Numbered from the stretch's first letter, positions 14,142 to 23,384 are shown. The stretch is DNA of 64,000 nucleotides from Collinsella aerofaciens (GCF_028209625.1 NZ_JAQLDU010000015.1:1-64000); one strand, 5' to 3'. Numbers and translations are program-made. Notes: generated from the sequence alone by a model not told the origin.

Positions 14142-15668
14142 TTAATTCGCTCGATAGTGCGAGCCCAGGCTTTCGGTTCGGTTGCGCATGGCTTTGACCA
14201 TTTCCTGTGCTAGTTGAATCTGCGACTGTATGCGGGCGAGCGCAGCGATTTCGCTGTCGTTGGCATGCGGCTTATTTAGAGCTGTGGCATCATCTTGAAT
14301 GTTTTCAAGCTCGTGTAGTGCCTCGGATAGGCCTGTTTCGGTCCTGTTGATCATGCAATAGGTGCTCATCGTGTGCCTTAGGCTGTGTGTCAGGCGTTCG
14401 GCATCTGTTGCGGCTATGCCGTACTGGGGGAGGGCGATATCCGCCTTCAGGGCTGTCTCGGGCTCTTTCTGTGCTGCTTGGGCTGCCGATGCGCCTGCGA
14501 TGCGCCCGAACACGATGCCGTTGGCGCTTGACAAGCCACCAATGCGGTCGGCGCCGTGCATGCCGCCTGTCGCCTCGCCGCAAGCGTAGAGGCCCTCAAC
14601 GCCCGTTTGCGCGGTCTTATCGATCTTGATGCCGCCGTTAGCGGCGTGGGCATACATCGCAACGCGCATCTCGTCAGTCGGGGCGATGCCGTGCTCGTCT
14701 TGCAGCCAGGTGGCAAAGGTCTGCACAAACTCTGGGACATCCTCGCGGGGAAAGTCGTAGTGGAGTGCCAGGCCTTCGACACCTGCCTGATCGATGACGA
14801 GATCGATGGCGCTGGAAGCCAGGCGCGAAGTGAAGGGACCGTATCCGGAGCGTTGCTCAAGCAGGTCGTCCAGCTTGTCGTCGGCAATATCTACCGGCTG
14901 GTCTACATGTACATAGCGCCAGGTTTTCTCGTTGAAGACCAGGTTGCGCTTGGGCTCGATGAAACCGGGCATCATCTGCATGAACTCTATATTAGTAAGT
15001 GTTGCGCCGTGCGCCAGCGCGATGGCCTGCGAGGAGCTGAGCACATCAGCCGACGTAAGGCTGCGCTCGAACAGGCCGCCTGTGCCACCGGTTGCGATGA
15101 TCGTGGCCTTGGCAGCAAAGGGCACGATTCGATTTTCGGTGAGGTCGTAGAGCACGGTTCCGGTTATTCTACCGTTCGTGTCCTCAACAAGGTCGATAAG
15201 CTCATAGCGGGGGAGCAGGCGAATGCCGAGTGACTCGATTCGGGTCGTCAGAGCGTCCTCAAGGGGCTTGCGGGTGAGGCCGCGCCACATGCGCGTCTTG
15301 TGGTCAAAGCAGGGGATAAACTGCTTTTGCTGGGCGCTCTCGGCATTTTGTGGGCGTTGAAGTTCAACACCCAGATCCCGTTCGAGCCATGTAATTGCCT
15401 GGTGAATGCCGCGGACAAACGTCTGGACAAGCTCGGGGTCGGCGACGCCGCCACCAACGGTCTGGATGGTGTCGATGAGGTCTTGTTCGTCGTCTTCGTT
15501 AACGGGTCCGATAAGCCCCAGGCCCCAGGTTCCGGGGAAGAAGCTCGATCCACTCATAGTCTTGCCGGCGCTTGCCACAGTGACGGTTGCACCCGTGCGT
15601 GCCGCTTCGATGGCGGCGCAAAGTCCCGCAATGCCAGATCCAATTACCAGTACATCAGTCGATTCCAT
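14142..15668 (-). CDS. FAD-dependent oxidoreductase, fumarate reductase / L-aspartate oxidase type
   Basis: The protein has 508 residues from the ATG at 15668 (AAAGGAAT upstream). The N-terminal FAD dinucleotide-binding motif is DVLVIGSGIAGLCAAIEAA. Later there is an ATGGTGGLFERS motif, and near residue 370 a GGMHGADRIGGLSSANGIVFG segment, all typical of the succinate dehydrogenase/fumarate reductase flavoprotein family and of NadB. No twin-arginine or other signal peptide is visible, so it is likely cytoplasmic. NadA or NadC genes are not adjacent, so an L-aspartate oxidase role is not supported by context, and another 2-enoate or dicarboxylate reductase is possible. The gene is monocistronic. 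Confidence 0.8.
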   Translation of the reverse strand: MESTDVLVIGSGIAGLCAAIEAARTGATVTVASAGKTMSGSSFFPGTWGLGLIGPVNEDDEQDLIDTIQTVGGGVADPELVQTFVRGIHQAITWLERDLGVELQRPQNAESAQQKQFIPCFDHKTRMWRGLTRKPLEDALTTRIESLGIRLLPRYELIDLVEDTNGRITGTVLYDLTENRIVPFAAKATIIATGGTGGLFERSLTSADVLSSSQAIALAHGATLTNIEFMQMMPGFIEPKRNLVFNEKTWRYVHVDQPVDIADDKLDDLLEQRSGYGPFTSRLASSAIDLVIDQAGVEGLALHYDFPREDVPEFVQTFATWLQDEHGIAPTDEMRVAMYAHAANGGIKIDKTAQTGVEGLYACGEATGGMHGADRIGGLSSANGIVFGRIAGASAAQAAQKEPETALKADIALPQYGIAATDAERLTHSLRHTMSTYCMINRTETGLSEALHELENIQDDATALNKPHANDSEIAALARIQSQIQLAQEMVKAMRNRTESLGSHYRAN

Positions 15669-15861
15669 CGGATTCCTTTCTCGTCCGGCGCATTGTCGCA
15701 CGGGTGATCGGCAATGGGGCCGCAAAGACTCGGCAAATCGGTAAAGGGCACATATGGCAGGTGGGCGTCATGGGCGTTCTGATGCTCCATTTCATCACAT
15801 CTCGTATATCGCCCCAACTGATATATTGGCGTTAGCCACCCTGCAGCAGCGCAAACAAAAA

Positions 15862-15889
15862 GAGCCGCTACCTCGAAAGGTAGCGGCTC
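15862..15889 (-). terminator. Terminator of the scaffold/GGGtGRT operon
   Basis: GAGCCGCTACCT and AGGTAGCGGCTC form a 12-bp perfect stem with a CGAA tetraloop. On the minus strand it is followed by TTTTTG. It lies 36 bases past the end of the operon. Confidence 0.9.
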
Positions 15890-15924
15890 CAAAGCTCAAC
15901 TATATGAGCATCGCGCGGGCGCGA

Positions 15925-16929
15925 TTAGGCCTTGAGGGCCTCCTCGACGGCGACAGCGCAGGCGACGGTGGCACCGACCATGGGGTTGTTGCCCATGCCG
16001 ATGAGACCCATCATGTCGACGTGCGCAGGCACGGAGGAAGAACCGGCGAACTGGGCGTCGGAGTGCATGCGACCCATGGTGTCGGTCATGCCGTAAGAGG
16101 CAGGGCCGGCGCCCATGTTGTCCGGGTGCAGGGTACGGCCAGTGCCGCCACCAGAAGCGACGGAGAAGTACTTCTTGCCAGCCTCGAGGCGCTCCTTCTT
16201 GTAGGTGCCAGCGACGGGGTGCTGGAAGCGCGTGGGGTTGGTGGAGTTACCGGTGATCGAGATGTCGACGTTCTCGTGCCACATGATGGCAACGCCCTCG
16301 CGGACGTCGTCGGAGCCGTAGCAGTTAACGGCAGCGCGGGGACCATCGGAGTAGGGGATGGTCTCGACGACCTTGAGCTCGCCCGTGTAGTAGTCGAACT
16401 GGGTCTTCACGTAGGTGAAGCCGTTGATGCGGGCGATGATCTGAGCAGCGTCCTTGCCCAGACCGTTGAGGATGACGCGCAGCGGCTTCTTGCGAGCCTT
16501 GTTGGCGTTCAGAGCCAGGCCGATAGCACCCTCAGCGGCAGCGAAGGACTCGTGGCCAGCCAGGAAGGCGAAGCACTCGGTGTCGTCGGAGAGCAGCATA
16601 GCGCCCAGGTTGCCGTGGCCCAGACCGACCTTGCGGTCCTCGGCGACGGAGCCGGGAACGGTGAAGGCCTGGATGCCCTCGCCGATGATGGCGGCAGCCT
16701 CAGAAGCGGTCTTGGCGCCACGCTTGACAGCGAGAGCGCAACCGAGGGTGTAGGCCCACTCGGCGTTCTGGAAGGCGATGGACTGGGTGTTGTTGACGAT
16801 CTCACGCGGGTTGAAGCCCTTGTCGGTGCAGATCTGCAGAGCTTCCTCGAGGGAGGCGATGCCGTTGTCGGCGAGGCACTTGTTGATCTTGTCAGCGCGG
16901 CGCTCGTAACCTTCGAACGTAACAGTCAT
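15925..16929 (-). CDS. GGGtGRT family protein
   Basis: The protein has 334 residues and carries the name-giving motif SVASGGGTGRTLHPD in its C-terminal third. Other conserved-looking segments are GLGHGNLGAMLLSDDTECFA and PAHVDMMGLIGMGNNPMVGA. It appears soluble. The family occurs mainly in anaerobic Firmicutes and Actinobacteria, usually next to an IscU/NifU-like scaffold, as here, where that gene lies 18 bases upstream. No enzymatic activity is known to me; a role in Fe-S or metal handling is suggested only by the neighbour. The start ATG at 16929 has a GGGAGG-type site before it. Confidence 0.85.
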   Translation of the reverse strand: MTVTFEGYERRADKINKCLADNGIASLEEALQICTDKGFNPREIVNNTQSIAFQNAEWAYTLGCALAVKRGAKTASEAAAIIGEGIQAFTVPGSVAEDRKVGLGHGNLGAMLLSDDTECFAFLAGHESFAAAEGAIGLALNANKARKKPLRVILNGLGKDAAQIIARINGFTYVKTQFDYYTGELKVVETIPYSDGPRAAVNCYGSDDVREGVAIMWHENVDISITGNSTNPTRFQHPVAGTYKKERLEAGKKYFSVASGGGTGRTLHPDNMGAGPASYGMTDTMGRMHSDAQFAGSSSVPAHVDMMGLIGMGNNPMVGATVACAVAVEEALKA

Positions 16930-16947
16930 AGTTATTTCCCTCCCTTT

Positions 16948-17682
16948 CTACTCGTGAACCGGGAACACGCTGGCGACGGAGTGAGTCTCCTCGTCGGTGC
17001 GCGGGTCGATGTACTTGGCAGCGTTCTCCCACTGACCATAGTGGCCCATAGCGCCAGCGATGGCCTCCTCGGGGGTCTTGCCGGCCTTGACGGCGTCGGT
17101 GAACTTGCCGAGGTTCAGGAACTCGAATGCGATGATCTCGTTCTTGTCGTTGAGAGCCATGCGGGTGACGTAGCCCTGAGCGAGCTCAAGGTAACGAGCG
17201 CCCTTGGCCTTGGTGCCGAACATGGTGCCGACCTGAGAGCGAAGGCCCTTGCCGAGGTCGTCGAGGGAGGCGCCCACGGGCAGGCCGCCCTCGGAGAACG
17301 CGGTCTGGCTGCGGCCGTAAACGATCTGCAGGAAGATCTCGCGCATAGCAACGTTGATGGCGTCGCAGACGAGGTCGGTGTTGAGGGCCTCGAGGATGGT
17401 TTTACCGGGAAGGATCTCGGAAGCCATGGCAGCAGAGTGGGTCATGCCCGAGCAGCCGATGGTCTCAACGAGGGCCTCCTCGATGATGCCGTCCTTGACG
17501 TTCAGCGTGAGCTTGCAGGCGCCCTGCTGAGGTGCGCACCAACCCACACCGTGCGTAAGACCGGAGATGTCGGAAATCTCCTTAGCCTGGACCCACTTGC
17601 CCTCCTCGGGGATGGGTGCGGGGCCGTGGTATGCACCCTTGGCAACGGGGCACATGTTCTCCACTTCCTGTGAGTACTGCAT
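16948..17682 (-). CDS. IscU/NifU-like iron-sulfur cluster scaffold protein
   Basis: The protein has 244 residues from the ATG at 17682, which follows GAGGAG; an in-frame start 28 codons upstream has no such support. Scaffold-like cysteine contexts are GWCAPQQGACKLTL and ETIGCSGMTHSAAMASEIL, plus a further cysteine in DLVCDAIN. The C-terminal half is longer than in SufU or IscU and unusual. The protein is co-transcribed with the GGGtGRT gene. The pair sits 1.3 kb from the suf operon but is separated from it by a transposase gene. It probably carries or delivers a cluster for a specific partner; the partner is not known. Confidence 0.8.
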   Translation of the reverse strand: MQYSQEVENMCPVAKGAYHGPAPIPEEGKWVQAKEISDISGLTHGVGWCAPQQGACKLTLNVKDGIIEEALVETIGCSGMTHSAAMASEILPGKTILEALNTDLVCDAINVAMREIFLQIVYGRSQTAFSEGGLPVGASLDDLGKGLRSQVGTMFGTKAKGARYLELAQGYVTRMALNDKNEIIAFEFLNLGKFTDAVKAGKTPEEAIAGAMGHYGQWENAAKYIDPRTDEETHSVASVFPVHE

Positions 17683-18085
17683 GCCTCTCCTCTCTATCGT
17701 GTTGGCGTCCCGTCTGGGGGTCGTGGCTGGCGATTGCCGGGCGACCCTTCGAAAGGGACATGACATGCAGCCCCTATAATACCGCGAAATACACGGAATA
17801 TTCGGCGAACGGCTCAGTTTTCGTAGCGAGAAGTCCGGAAGTTTTAATTGAAACGGTTTAACTATATGTTCTGTGGTCGCGAATTTCCGTAGAGGGGGTT
17901 CGTCTTGGGCAAGCTTTTGGTCAGCTCTTGTAAGCGTTGCAGGGGTTGACCTGTTGCAACGGTGCCGTTCGCCGCCCGTTTACCGCCTTTGGCCGCGCGA
18001 GTGTATTGTTTTGCGTGAATGTTTTGATGGCACGCTTCAATCGTGCTGTATTGGATGGCAATCAGATCCCGGCGAAGGGAGCGCC
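17683..18085. other. Divergent intergenic region, scaffold operon / RAYT
   Basis: About 400 bases without a supported gene. TATTAT on the minus strand (17776-17781) could be a -10 box for the scaffold operon, giving a leader of about 95 bases. An AT-rich patch at 17838-17870 may serve as promoter for the transposase gene. No RNA gene is recognised. Confidence 0.4.
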
Positions 18086-18886
18086 ATGCAGCGCGTTTGG
18101 AGAACGGTTACCGGCTTTTACCATGTCTGTGCCCGCGGTGTGGGCAAGCAGCTCATCTTTGAGGGCGATGAAGACCGGTGGGAGTTTTTGGAGCTGATGC
18201 GCGAGTGCTGCCGCGAGGCGGGCGTGACGGTTATCGCCTGGTGCCTTATGGGCAATCACGTGCATCTGGTGCTTGCAGATTACGAGGACGCGATGAGCGC
18301 GGCGATGCACCGGCTGCTTTTGACGTACGCGCGGCGGTTCAATAAGCGCACGGGGCGCACGGGTCATCTGTTCCAGAACCGTTTTGACCGGCGCTCGCTC
18401 GATACCGACCGTTATCTAATGGCTGCCATTCGCTATGTTCACGCTAATCCGCAGGAGGCGGGTATCGCCCTGATCGAGCGTTATCCCTGGAGCAGCTTTG
18501 CCGAGTATCTGAGAGCGTATGACAACGATACGACGAGGGGATTTTCGGACCCTTCTTGTGTGCTTGAGCTCTTTGAGTCTGCCAAGGGGTTTCTGGATTA
18601 TTCTCTGTCGATGCCCGATGGTTCCGATCCGGTGATTCACGATATGGATGAGACAGAGTGGGAGCGGCGTGCGTTTGCCGACAAGATGGCGAAGCGCCTG
18701 GGCGTGCCGCTCAACGAACTCAAGACCGTAGCGCCCTCGCGGCGAGATGGAATCATTTTCGCCCTGCACGATGTCGGCTACACGGTGCGCGAGATCGAAC
18801 GATATACGGGAATCAGCAAGAGTACCGTCTCTCGTATCGTGCGCGCTTATGTTCGGGTGAATGCTCAGGCTGAGGGCTCGGAATAG
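18086..18886 (+). CDS. REP-associated tyrosine transposase (RAYT, Y1/HuH family)
   Basis: The protein has 266 residues from the ATG at 18086 (GAAGGGAG upstream); the frame is open further upstream but without a good start. The Y1 transposase core has the metal-binding HxH in GNHVHLVL (His58, His60) and a candidate catalytic tyrosine at about residue 81 in LLTYARRFN. The GHLFQNRF and YVHANPQEAG motifs are typical of the TnpA_REP group. A C-terminal helix-turn-helix (REIERYTGISKSTVSRIV) is present. These single-strand nucleases act on hairpin repeats. The GGGACAAA hairpin repeats at 18942 and before iscR are possible substrates. Confidence 0.9.
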   Translation: MQRVWRTVTGFYHVCARGVGKQLIFEGDEDRWEFLELMRECCREAGVTVIAWCLMGNHVHLVLADYEDAMSAAMHRLLLTYARRFNKRTGRTGHLFQNRFDRRSLDTDRYLMAAIRYVHANPQEAGIALIERYPWSSFAEYLRAYDNDTTRGFSDPSCVLELFESAKGFLDYSLSMPDGSDPVIHDMDETEWERRAFADKMAKRLGVPLNELKTVAPSRRDGIIFALHDVGYTVREIERYTGISKSTVSRIVRAYVRVNAQAEGSE

Positions 18887-18890
18887 AAAA

Positions 18891-18923
18891 TGGCCGAACC
18901 ACTCTTGTCAAGCGATTCGGCCA
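18891..18923 (+). terminator. Hairpin after the RAYT gene
   Basis: TGGCCGAA and TTCGGCCA form an 8-bp perfect stem with a 17-base loop, 4 bases after the transposase stop. A weak A/T-rich tail follows, so it is a possible terminator or a REP-like hairpin. Confidence 0.55.
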
Positions 18924-18941
18924 ACAAAAGTCTTAAGATTT

Positions 18942-18970
18942 GGGACAAATACTACTGATTATTTTGTCCC
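18942..18970. repeat. GGGACAAA hairpin repeat at the end of sufU
   Basis: GGGACAAA and TTTGTCCC pair around a 12-13 base loop. On the minus strand it reads GGGACAAAATAATCAG, nearly the same as GGGACATAATAATCAG at 24327. The last codons and stop of sufU lie inside it. It lies directly after the RAYT gene and may also terminate sufU transcription. Confidence 0.7.
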
Positions 18971-19386
18971 GTGAGCATGCCGTCGAGGGTGCGCCAGGCG
19001 AGCTCGGCGCATTTGACGCGGGCGGGCATGTGCGAGATGTCCTGGAGCTGGGCGGCCTCGTCCAGGTCTTCCAAGTCCTCCTCGGAGAGCTGCTCGCCGC
19101 GGATCATGGCGAGGAAGAGCTCTGCCAAGCGGCGAGCTTCCTCGACGGTCTCGCCGGTGATGAGGTCGGCCATGATGTCGGCGCTTGCCTGGCTGATGGC
19201 GCAGCCGTGGCCGGTAAAGGAGGCCTCCTCGATCACGTTGTTCTCGACACGTAGCTGCAAGGTGAGCTCGTCTCCGCAGCTGGGGTGGATGCCGTCGTGC
19301 TCGTGCGTGGGGGCGTCCATCTCGTACTTGTAGTCGGGGTGCGAGTTGTGCTCCATAAACGTGGTGGAGGTGTACAGATTACCCAT
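18952..19386 (-). CDS. sufU: SufU-type iron-sulfur cluster assembly protein
   Basis: The protein has 144 residues. The start at 19386 overlaps the 3' end of sufS by 8 bases; the longer upstream frame is a shadow of sufS. The three zinc-binding cysteines and the aspartate of SufU are in place: HPSCGDELTL, FTGHGCAISQASADIM and ARVKCAELAW. The RGEQL-type insertion typical of SufU (here AMIRGEQLSEEDLEDL) is also present. SufU is the zinc-dependent sulfur acceptor for SufS in Gram-positive bacteria. It is the last gene of sufCBDSU. Its stop lies within a hairpin repeat. Confidence 0.95.
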   Translation of the reverse strand: MGNLYTSTTFMEHNSHPDYKYEMDAPTHEHDGIHPSCGDELTLQLRVENNVIEEASFTGHGCAISQASADIMADLITGETVEEARRLAELFLAMIRGEQLSEEDLEDLDEAAQLQDISHMPARVKCAELAWRTLDGMLTGQNNQ

Positions 19387-20704
19387 TGAACGTGCTCCAA
19401 ACGTGATGCAGGCCGGCGATGAACTTGTCGATATCGGCCTTGTCGTTGTAGAAGGCCACGCTGGCGCGACAGCAGGCAAGGTTCTCGACGCCCAGCCAGG
19501 TGAGCAGCGGCTGCGCACAGTGGTGGCCGGCGCGAATGCAGACGCCGTCCATGTCCATGATGCTCGCTACGTCGTGCGGGTGGATGCCCTTGACGTTAAA
19601 GCTCACGACGCCGTGGTGGTTGTCCCAATAGATGGAGCCGATGATCTGGACAAAGTCGAGCTGCATGAGTTCGCCCATCAGATAGTGGACGAGTGCCTGC
19701 TCGCGGGCCTGGATGTTCTCGTAACCCACCGTGTTGACCAGGTAATCGAGTGCGGCGCCCGTGGCGAAGATGCCGGCGGCGTCCTGCGTGCCGGCCTCGA
19801 ACTTCTCGGGGACGGGAGCCCAGACAGCGTTCTGCTCGGTGACCGAATCGATCATCTCGCCGCCGGTAAGCATGGGCGGCATGGCGTTGAGCAGGTCCAT
19901 CTTGCCCCACAGCACGCCGATGCCCATGGGGCCCATGGCCTTGTGCGCACTAAAGGCAAAGAAGTCGGCGCCCAGGTCGGCCACATCGACCGGCATGTGC
20001 GGCAGCGACTGCGCGCCGTCGACGACCAGGTAGCCGCCGTACTTGTGCACGAGTTTGCCGAGGTTCTTGACCGGGTTCTCGACGCCCAGCACGTTGGAGA
20101 CCTGTCCCACGGCTAGGATCTTGGTCTTGGGACCCACCTTGGCAAGAACCTCCTCGGTGGTGAGCTGGCCGGTCTTGGTGGGGTAGAGGTAGACGAGCTT
20201 GGCGCCGGTCTCGCGGCAGACCTGCTGCCACGGAATCAGGTTGGAGTGGTGCTCCATGATGGTGATGACGACCTCGTCGCCCGGTTCGAGCACTGTGGGC
20301 GCAAAGCTCTTAGCGACCAGGTTGAGCGACTCGCTCGTGTTGCGGGTGAAGACGACCTCGTTGGCCTGTGAGGCGCCGATGAGGTCAGCGATCTGCTGGC
20401 GGACCTTCGCGATGGCGTCGGTGGCCTCGACGGACAGCGAGTACAGGCCGCGCAGGGGGTTGGCGTTCATGCGCTGGTAGAAGTCGCGTTCGGCGTCGAG
20501 CACACGGGCAGGGCGCTGCGCGGTGGCGGCGCTATCGAGGAAAGCGATCTCGGGGTGCTGCTGGAACAGCGGGAACTGGCCCTTGTAGGGGTTGGTCTCG
20601 ATGTCCACGGTGGGCCAGCCGCGCGAGGCCTCGTCGCTGGCGTCGAGCTCCATAGGCTCCGGTGCGGTACAGGTATCGCATTTAACGTGCTCGGTGTCGA
20701 TCAT
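19379..20704 (-). CDS. sufS: Cysteine desulfurase SufS
   Basis: This PLP enzyme releases sulfur from cysteine for Fe-S cluster assembly. It has 441 residues. The PLP lysine is Lys255 in SAHKAMGPMG, and the persulfide cysteine is Cys396 in RAGHHCAQP. It is about 35 residues longer at the N-terminus than usual SufS; the extension contains KCDTCTAPEP, a CxxC pair of unknown use. The start ATG overlaps the sufD stop (ATGA), so translation is coupled. It is followed by its partner sufU. Confidence 0.95.
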   Translation of the reverse strand: MIDTEHVKCDTCTAPEPMELDASDEASRGWPTVDIETNPYKGQFPLFQQHPEIAFLDSAATAQRPARVLDAERDFYQRMNANPLRGLYSLSVEATDAIAKVRQQIADLIGASQANEVVFTRNTSESLNLVAKSFAPTVLEPGDEVVITIMEHHSNLIPWQQVCRETGAKLVYLYPTKTGQLTTEEVLAKVGPKTKILAVGQVSNVLGVENPVKNLGKLVHKYGGYLVVDGAQSLPHMPVDVADLGADFFAFSAHKAMGPMGIGVLWGKMDLLNAMPPMLTGGEMIDSVTEQNAVWAPVPEKFEAGTQDAAGIFATGAALDYLVNTVGYENIQAREQALVHYLMGELMQLDFVQIIGSIYWDNHHGVVSFNVKGIHPHDVASIMDMDGVCIRAGHHCAQPLLTWLGVENLACCRASVAFYNDKADIDKFIAGLHHVWSTFNG

Positions 20705-21972
20705 GCGAGCTCCTCTTCAAAGTTGTCGATCAGGTTGTTGCCCAGGCGGACGACGGCGGCGCGGGTGCGCTCGTCGGTGGCGGAAAGCGCGACGTCCTCC
20801 AGCTTGGCACGGACGAACAGGTCCTCGGCGGCGTTTTGGTCAAGGCCGCGGCAGGCGAGGTAGAACAGCTGCTCGTCGCGGACGTGGCCGATGGTGGCTC
20901 CGTGGTTGCCGGCGACGTCGTCCTCGTCGCACAGGATGACGGGGACGGTCTTGTTGTCGACGCCCTTGTTGGCCAAAAGCACCGTCTCGCGCTCGGTGCC
21001 GGTTGCACCCTTGCAGCCGTGCACGAGGTCGATGGTGCCGCGGTAGACCTTCTTGGACGTGCCGGTCAGTACGCCGTTGGCGTCGATCTCGCACTCGGTC
21101 TTGCGACCGCGGTGGCGCAGCTCGTAGTTAAAGTCGCGCACCTGCTCGCGGGCGCCCAGGTAGTCAGTATCGACGGTGACCTTGGCGGTATCGCCCAGCA
21201 GGTCGCCGGCAAGGCCGGTGGCACTGGCGCCGGCACCCAGGACGCTGTGCTGCACGTTGACGCGCGCGCCCTCGTCTAGGAACAGGCCGGTGTCGTCGAG
21301 CGCGATCCAGCTATCGTCGAGCGTCTGCGTGCAGGTCACGTTGACGGTGGCGTACTCGTGGGCGCACACGCGTAGCACGGAGCCCACGACACCCTCGCCG
21401 GTAACGGGGGAGTCTAGGGCAATATGTAGATCGAGCGTCGACTGGGGACGGGCGACGACGTCGATGGCGGCGATGGCCGCGGCGGCATCGACAGCGCTCA
21501 CGCGCACGGTAACCGTGGCGTGCTTGTATGCGGGCACATCGATGACGATGCGCTTGGTAGCGTGGTCGGCCAGGTAGGTGTAGGCAGCCTCGCCCATGCC
21601 AGTCTCGAAGGCCTCGGCAGGGGAGAGCTTCTCCTCGAGCTTGATGGCGCCGGCCTGGTAGACGGAGGTCGCAGGCACGTCGAGCTCGGTCTCGGGCGTG
21701 ATACGGGCGCGGTCGGCGGCATCGCCGGGGGCGGAGGCGCGGCGCTCGGGGAAACGCTCGGCCATAGCGTCCATGGCGGCTTCAAACGCGTCTGCCACGC
21801 CGGTAAACTGCTCGTCCAAGCCCTCGACCTCAACGGCCTCGGTGGGAGCGGCGGCAAGCTCGTCAGAGAGCTCGAGCTTGGTCTGGTTCATCTTGAGCCA
21901 ACCCCAAGTGGCAGCCGGCATCGCGTTGACCTGCTCAAGGGTGGTAGCAGCGGTGTTGGTTTCCTGTTTCAT
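20701..21972 (-). CDS. sufD: SufD-type component of the Fe-S scaffold complex
   Basis: The protein has 423 residues. The C-terminal half carries the SufB/SufD beta-helix core with DDVAGNHGATIGHVRDEQLFYL, matching the conserved region in which SufB and SufD share a histidine. The N-terminal half is divergent, Ala/Glu-rich and weakly conserved, as is normal for SufD in this group. It forms the SufBCD complex with SufB and SufC. Its start overlaps the sufB stop by one base (TAATG), and its stop overlaps the sufS start. Confidence 0.9.
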   Translation of the reverse strand: MKQETNTAATTLEQVNAMPAATWGWLKMNQTKLELSDELAAAPTEAVEVEGLDEQFTGVADAFEAAMDAMAERFPERRASAPGDAADRARITPETELDVPATSVYQAGAIKLEEKLSPAEAFETGMGEAAYTYLADHATKRIVIDVPAYKHATVTVRVSAVDAAAAIAAIDVVARPQSTLDLHIALDSPVTGEGVVGSVLRVCAHEYATVNVTCTQTLDDSWIALDDTGLFLDEGARVNVQHSVLGAGASATGLAGDLLGDTAKVTVDTDYLGAREQVRDFNYELRHRGRKTECEIDANGVLTGTSKKVYRGTIDLVHGCKGATGTERETVLLANKGVDNKTVPVILCDEDDVAGNHGATIGHVRDEQLFYLACRGLDQNAAEDLFVRAKLEDVALSATDERTRAAVVRLGNNLIDNFEEELA

Positions 21973-23384
21973 TATCCGATCGCTCCTTCCATCTCGAGCT
22001 TGATCAGGTTGTTCATCTCGACGGCGTACTCCAGCGGCAGCTCCTTGGAGACCGGGTTGGCAAAGCCGTTGACGATCATGGTGCGGGCCTCTTCCTCCGA
22101 GATGCCGCGGCTCATCAGGTAGAACACCTTGTCGTCGCCGATGCGGCCGATGGTGGCCTCGTGGCCGATGTCGACGTTCTTGGCGCGGATGTCCATGGCG
22201 GGGATGGTGTCGGAGCGGCTCTGGTCGTCGAGCATGAGCGACTGGCAGCTCACGGTTGCCTTGGAACCCTCGGCCTTGGGCGTGGCCACGATGGAGCTGC
22301 GGAAGGTCTGAATGCCGCCGCTCTTGGAGATGCCCTTGGTCTCGACGGTTGCCGAGGTCTCGGGGGCGTTGAGCACGACCTTACAGCCGGTATCGAGGTT
22401 CTGCCCGGCGCCGGCAAAGGTGATGCCGGTAAAGCTCGACCGGGCGCGGCGGCCGTTGAGCACACTCATGGGGTAGAGGTAGCCCACGTGGCTGCCGAAG
22501 GAGCCACTGATCCACTCTATGTCGCCATCCTCGTCCACGCGCGCACGCTTGGTGTTGAGGTTGTACATGTTTTTGGACCAGTTCTCGATGGTCGAGTAGC
22601 GCAGGTGCGCACGCTTGCCCACAAAGAGCTCGACGGCGCCGGCGTGGAGGTTGGCAACGTTGTACTTGGGCGCGGAGCAACCCTCGATGAAGTGCAGGTC
22701 GGCGTCGTCCTCGACGATGATGAGCGTGTGCTCAAACTGGCCGGCGCCCTTGGCGTTAAGGCGGAAGTAGCTCTGCAGCGGGAAGTCCAACTTGGTGCCC
22801 TTGGGCACGTAGACAAACGAGCCGCCCGACCATACGGCGCCGTGCAGGGCCGCAAACTTGTGGTCGGTGGGCGGGATGAGCGTCATAAACTTCTCGTGGA
22901 TGAGCGGCTCCCACTGCGGGTCGTGCAGGGCCTCCTCGATGCCGGAATAGACGATACCCATCTTGGACGCGGTGTCCTGCATGTTGTGGTAGACCAGCTC
23001 GGAGTCGTACTGCGCGCCGACGCCCGCCAGGTAGCTGCGCTCGGCCTCGGGGATGCCCAGGCGCTCAAAGGTGTTCTTGATGTCGTCGGGCACCGACTCC
23101 CAGTCGTGCTTTTGGTCGGTGTTGGGCTTGACGTAGGTGACGATGTTGTCCATGTCCAGGCCCTCGATGGAGGGGCCCCACGTCGGGTCGGGAAAACGAT
23201 TGAAGATCTCGAGGGACTTTAAGCGCAGATCGAGCATCCACTGTGGCTCGTCCTTCTTGGCGCTGATCTCGCGCACGATGTCGGGCGTGATGCCGGCGTC
23301 GAGGCGCTCGAATCCCTCCTCGCCGTAGGTGAAGTCGTAGAGGCTGCGGTCGATGTCCGCGACCTCGGTGCGGTTCTTGGTCAT
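21972..23384 (-). CDS. sufB: SufB, scaffold subunit of the SufBCD complex
   Basis: The protein has 470 residues, the usual length. Typical motifs are PPTDHKFAALHGAVWSGGSF, LHFIEGCSAPKYN and a C-terminal GHEATIGRIGDDKVFYLMSRG, which includes the conserved histidine. The cysteine in the EGCSAP segment is part of the sulfur path in SufB. Clusters are built on SufBCD and passed to apoproteins. The ATG at 23384 has AAAGGGG upstream and lies 12 bases after sufC. Confidence 0.97.
   Translation of the reverse strand: MTKNRTEVADIDRSLYDFTYGEEGFERLDAGITPDIVREISAKKDEPQWMLDLRLKSLEIFNRFPDPTWGPSIEGLDMDNIVTYVKPNTDQKHDWESVPDDIKNTFERLGIPEAERSYLAGVGAQYDSELVYHNMQDTASKMGIVYSGIEEALHDPQWEPLIHEKFMTLIPPTDHKFAALHGAVWSGGSFVYVPKGTKLDFPLQSYFRLNAKGAGQFEHTLIIVEDDADLHFIEGCSAPKYNVANLHAGAVELFVGKRAHLRYSTIENWSKNMYNLNTKRARVDEDGDIEWISGSFGSHVGYLYPMSVLNGRRARSSFTGITFAGAGQNLDTGCKVVLNAPETSATVETKGISKSGGIQTFRSSIVATPKAEGSKATVSCQSLMLDDQSRSDTIPAMDIRAKNVDIGHEATIGRIGDDKVFYLMSRGISEEEARTMIVNGFANPVSKELPLEYAVEMNNLIKLEMEGAIG

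Noticed and set aside
15754..17673. Long plus-strand open frame across the GGGtGRT and scaffold genes
   Set aside because: Shadow of two well-supported minus-strand genes with good start signals and a shared terminator.
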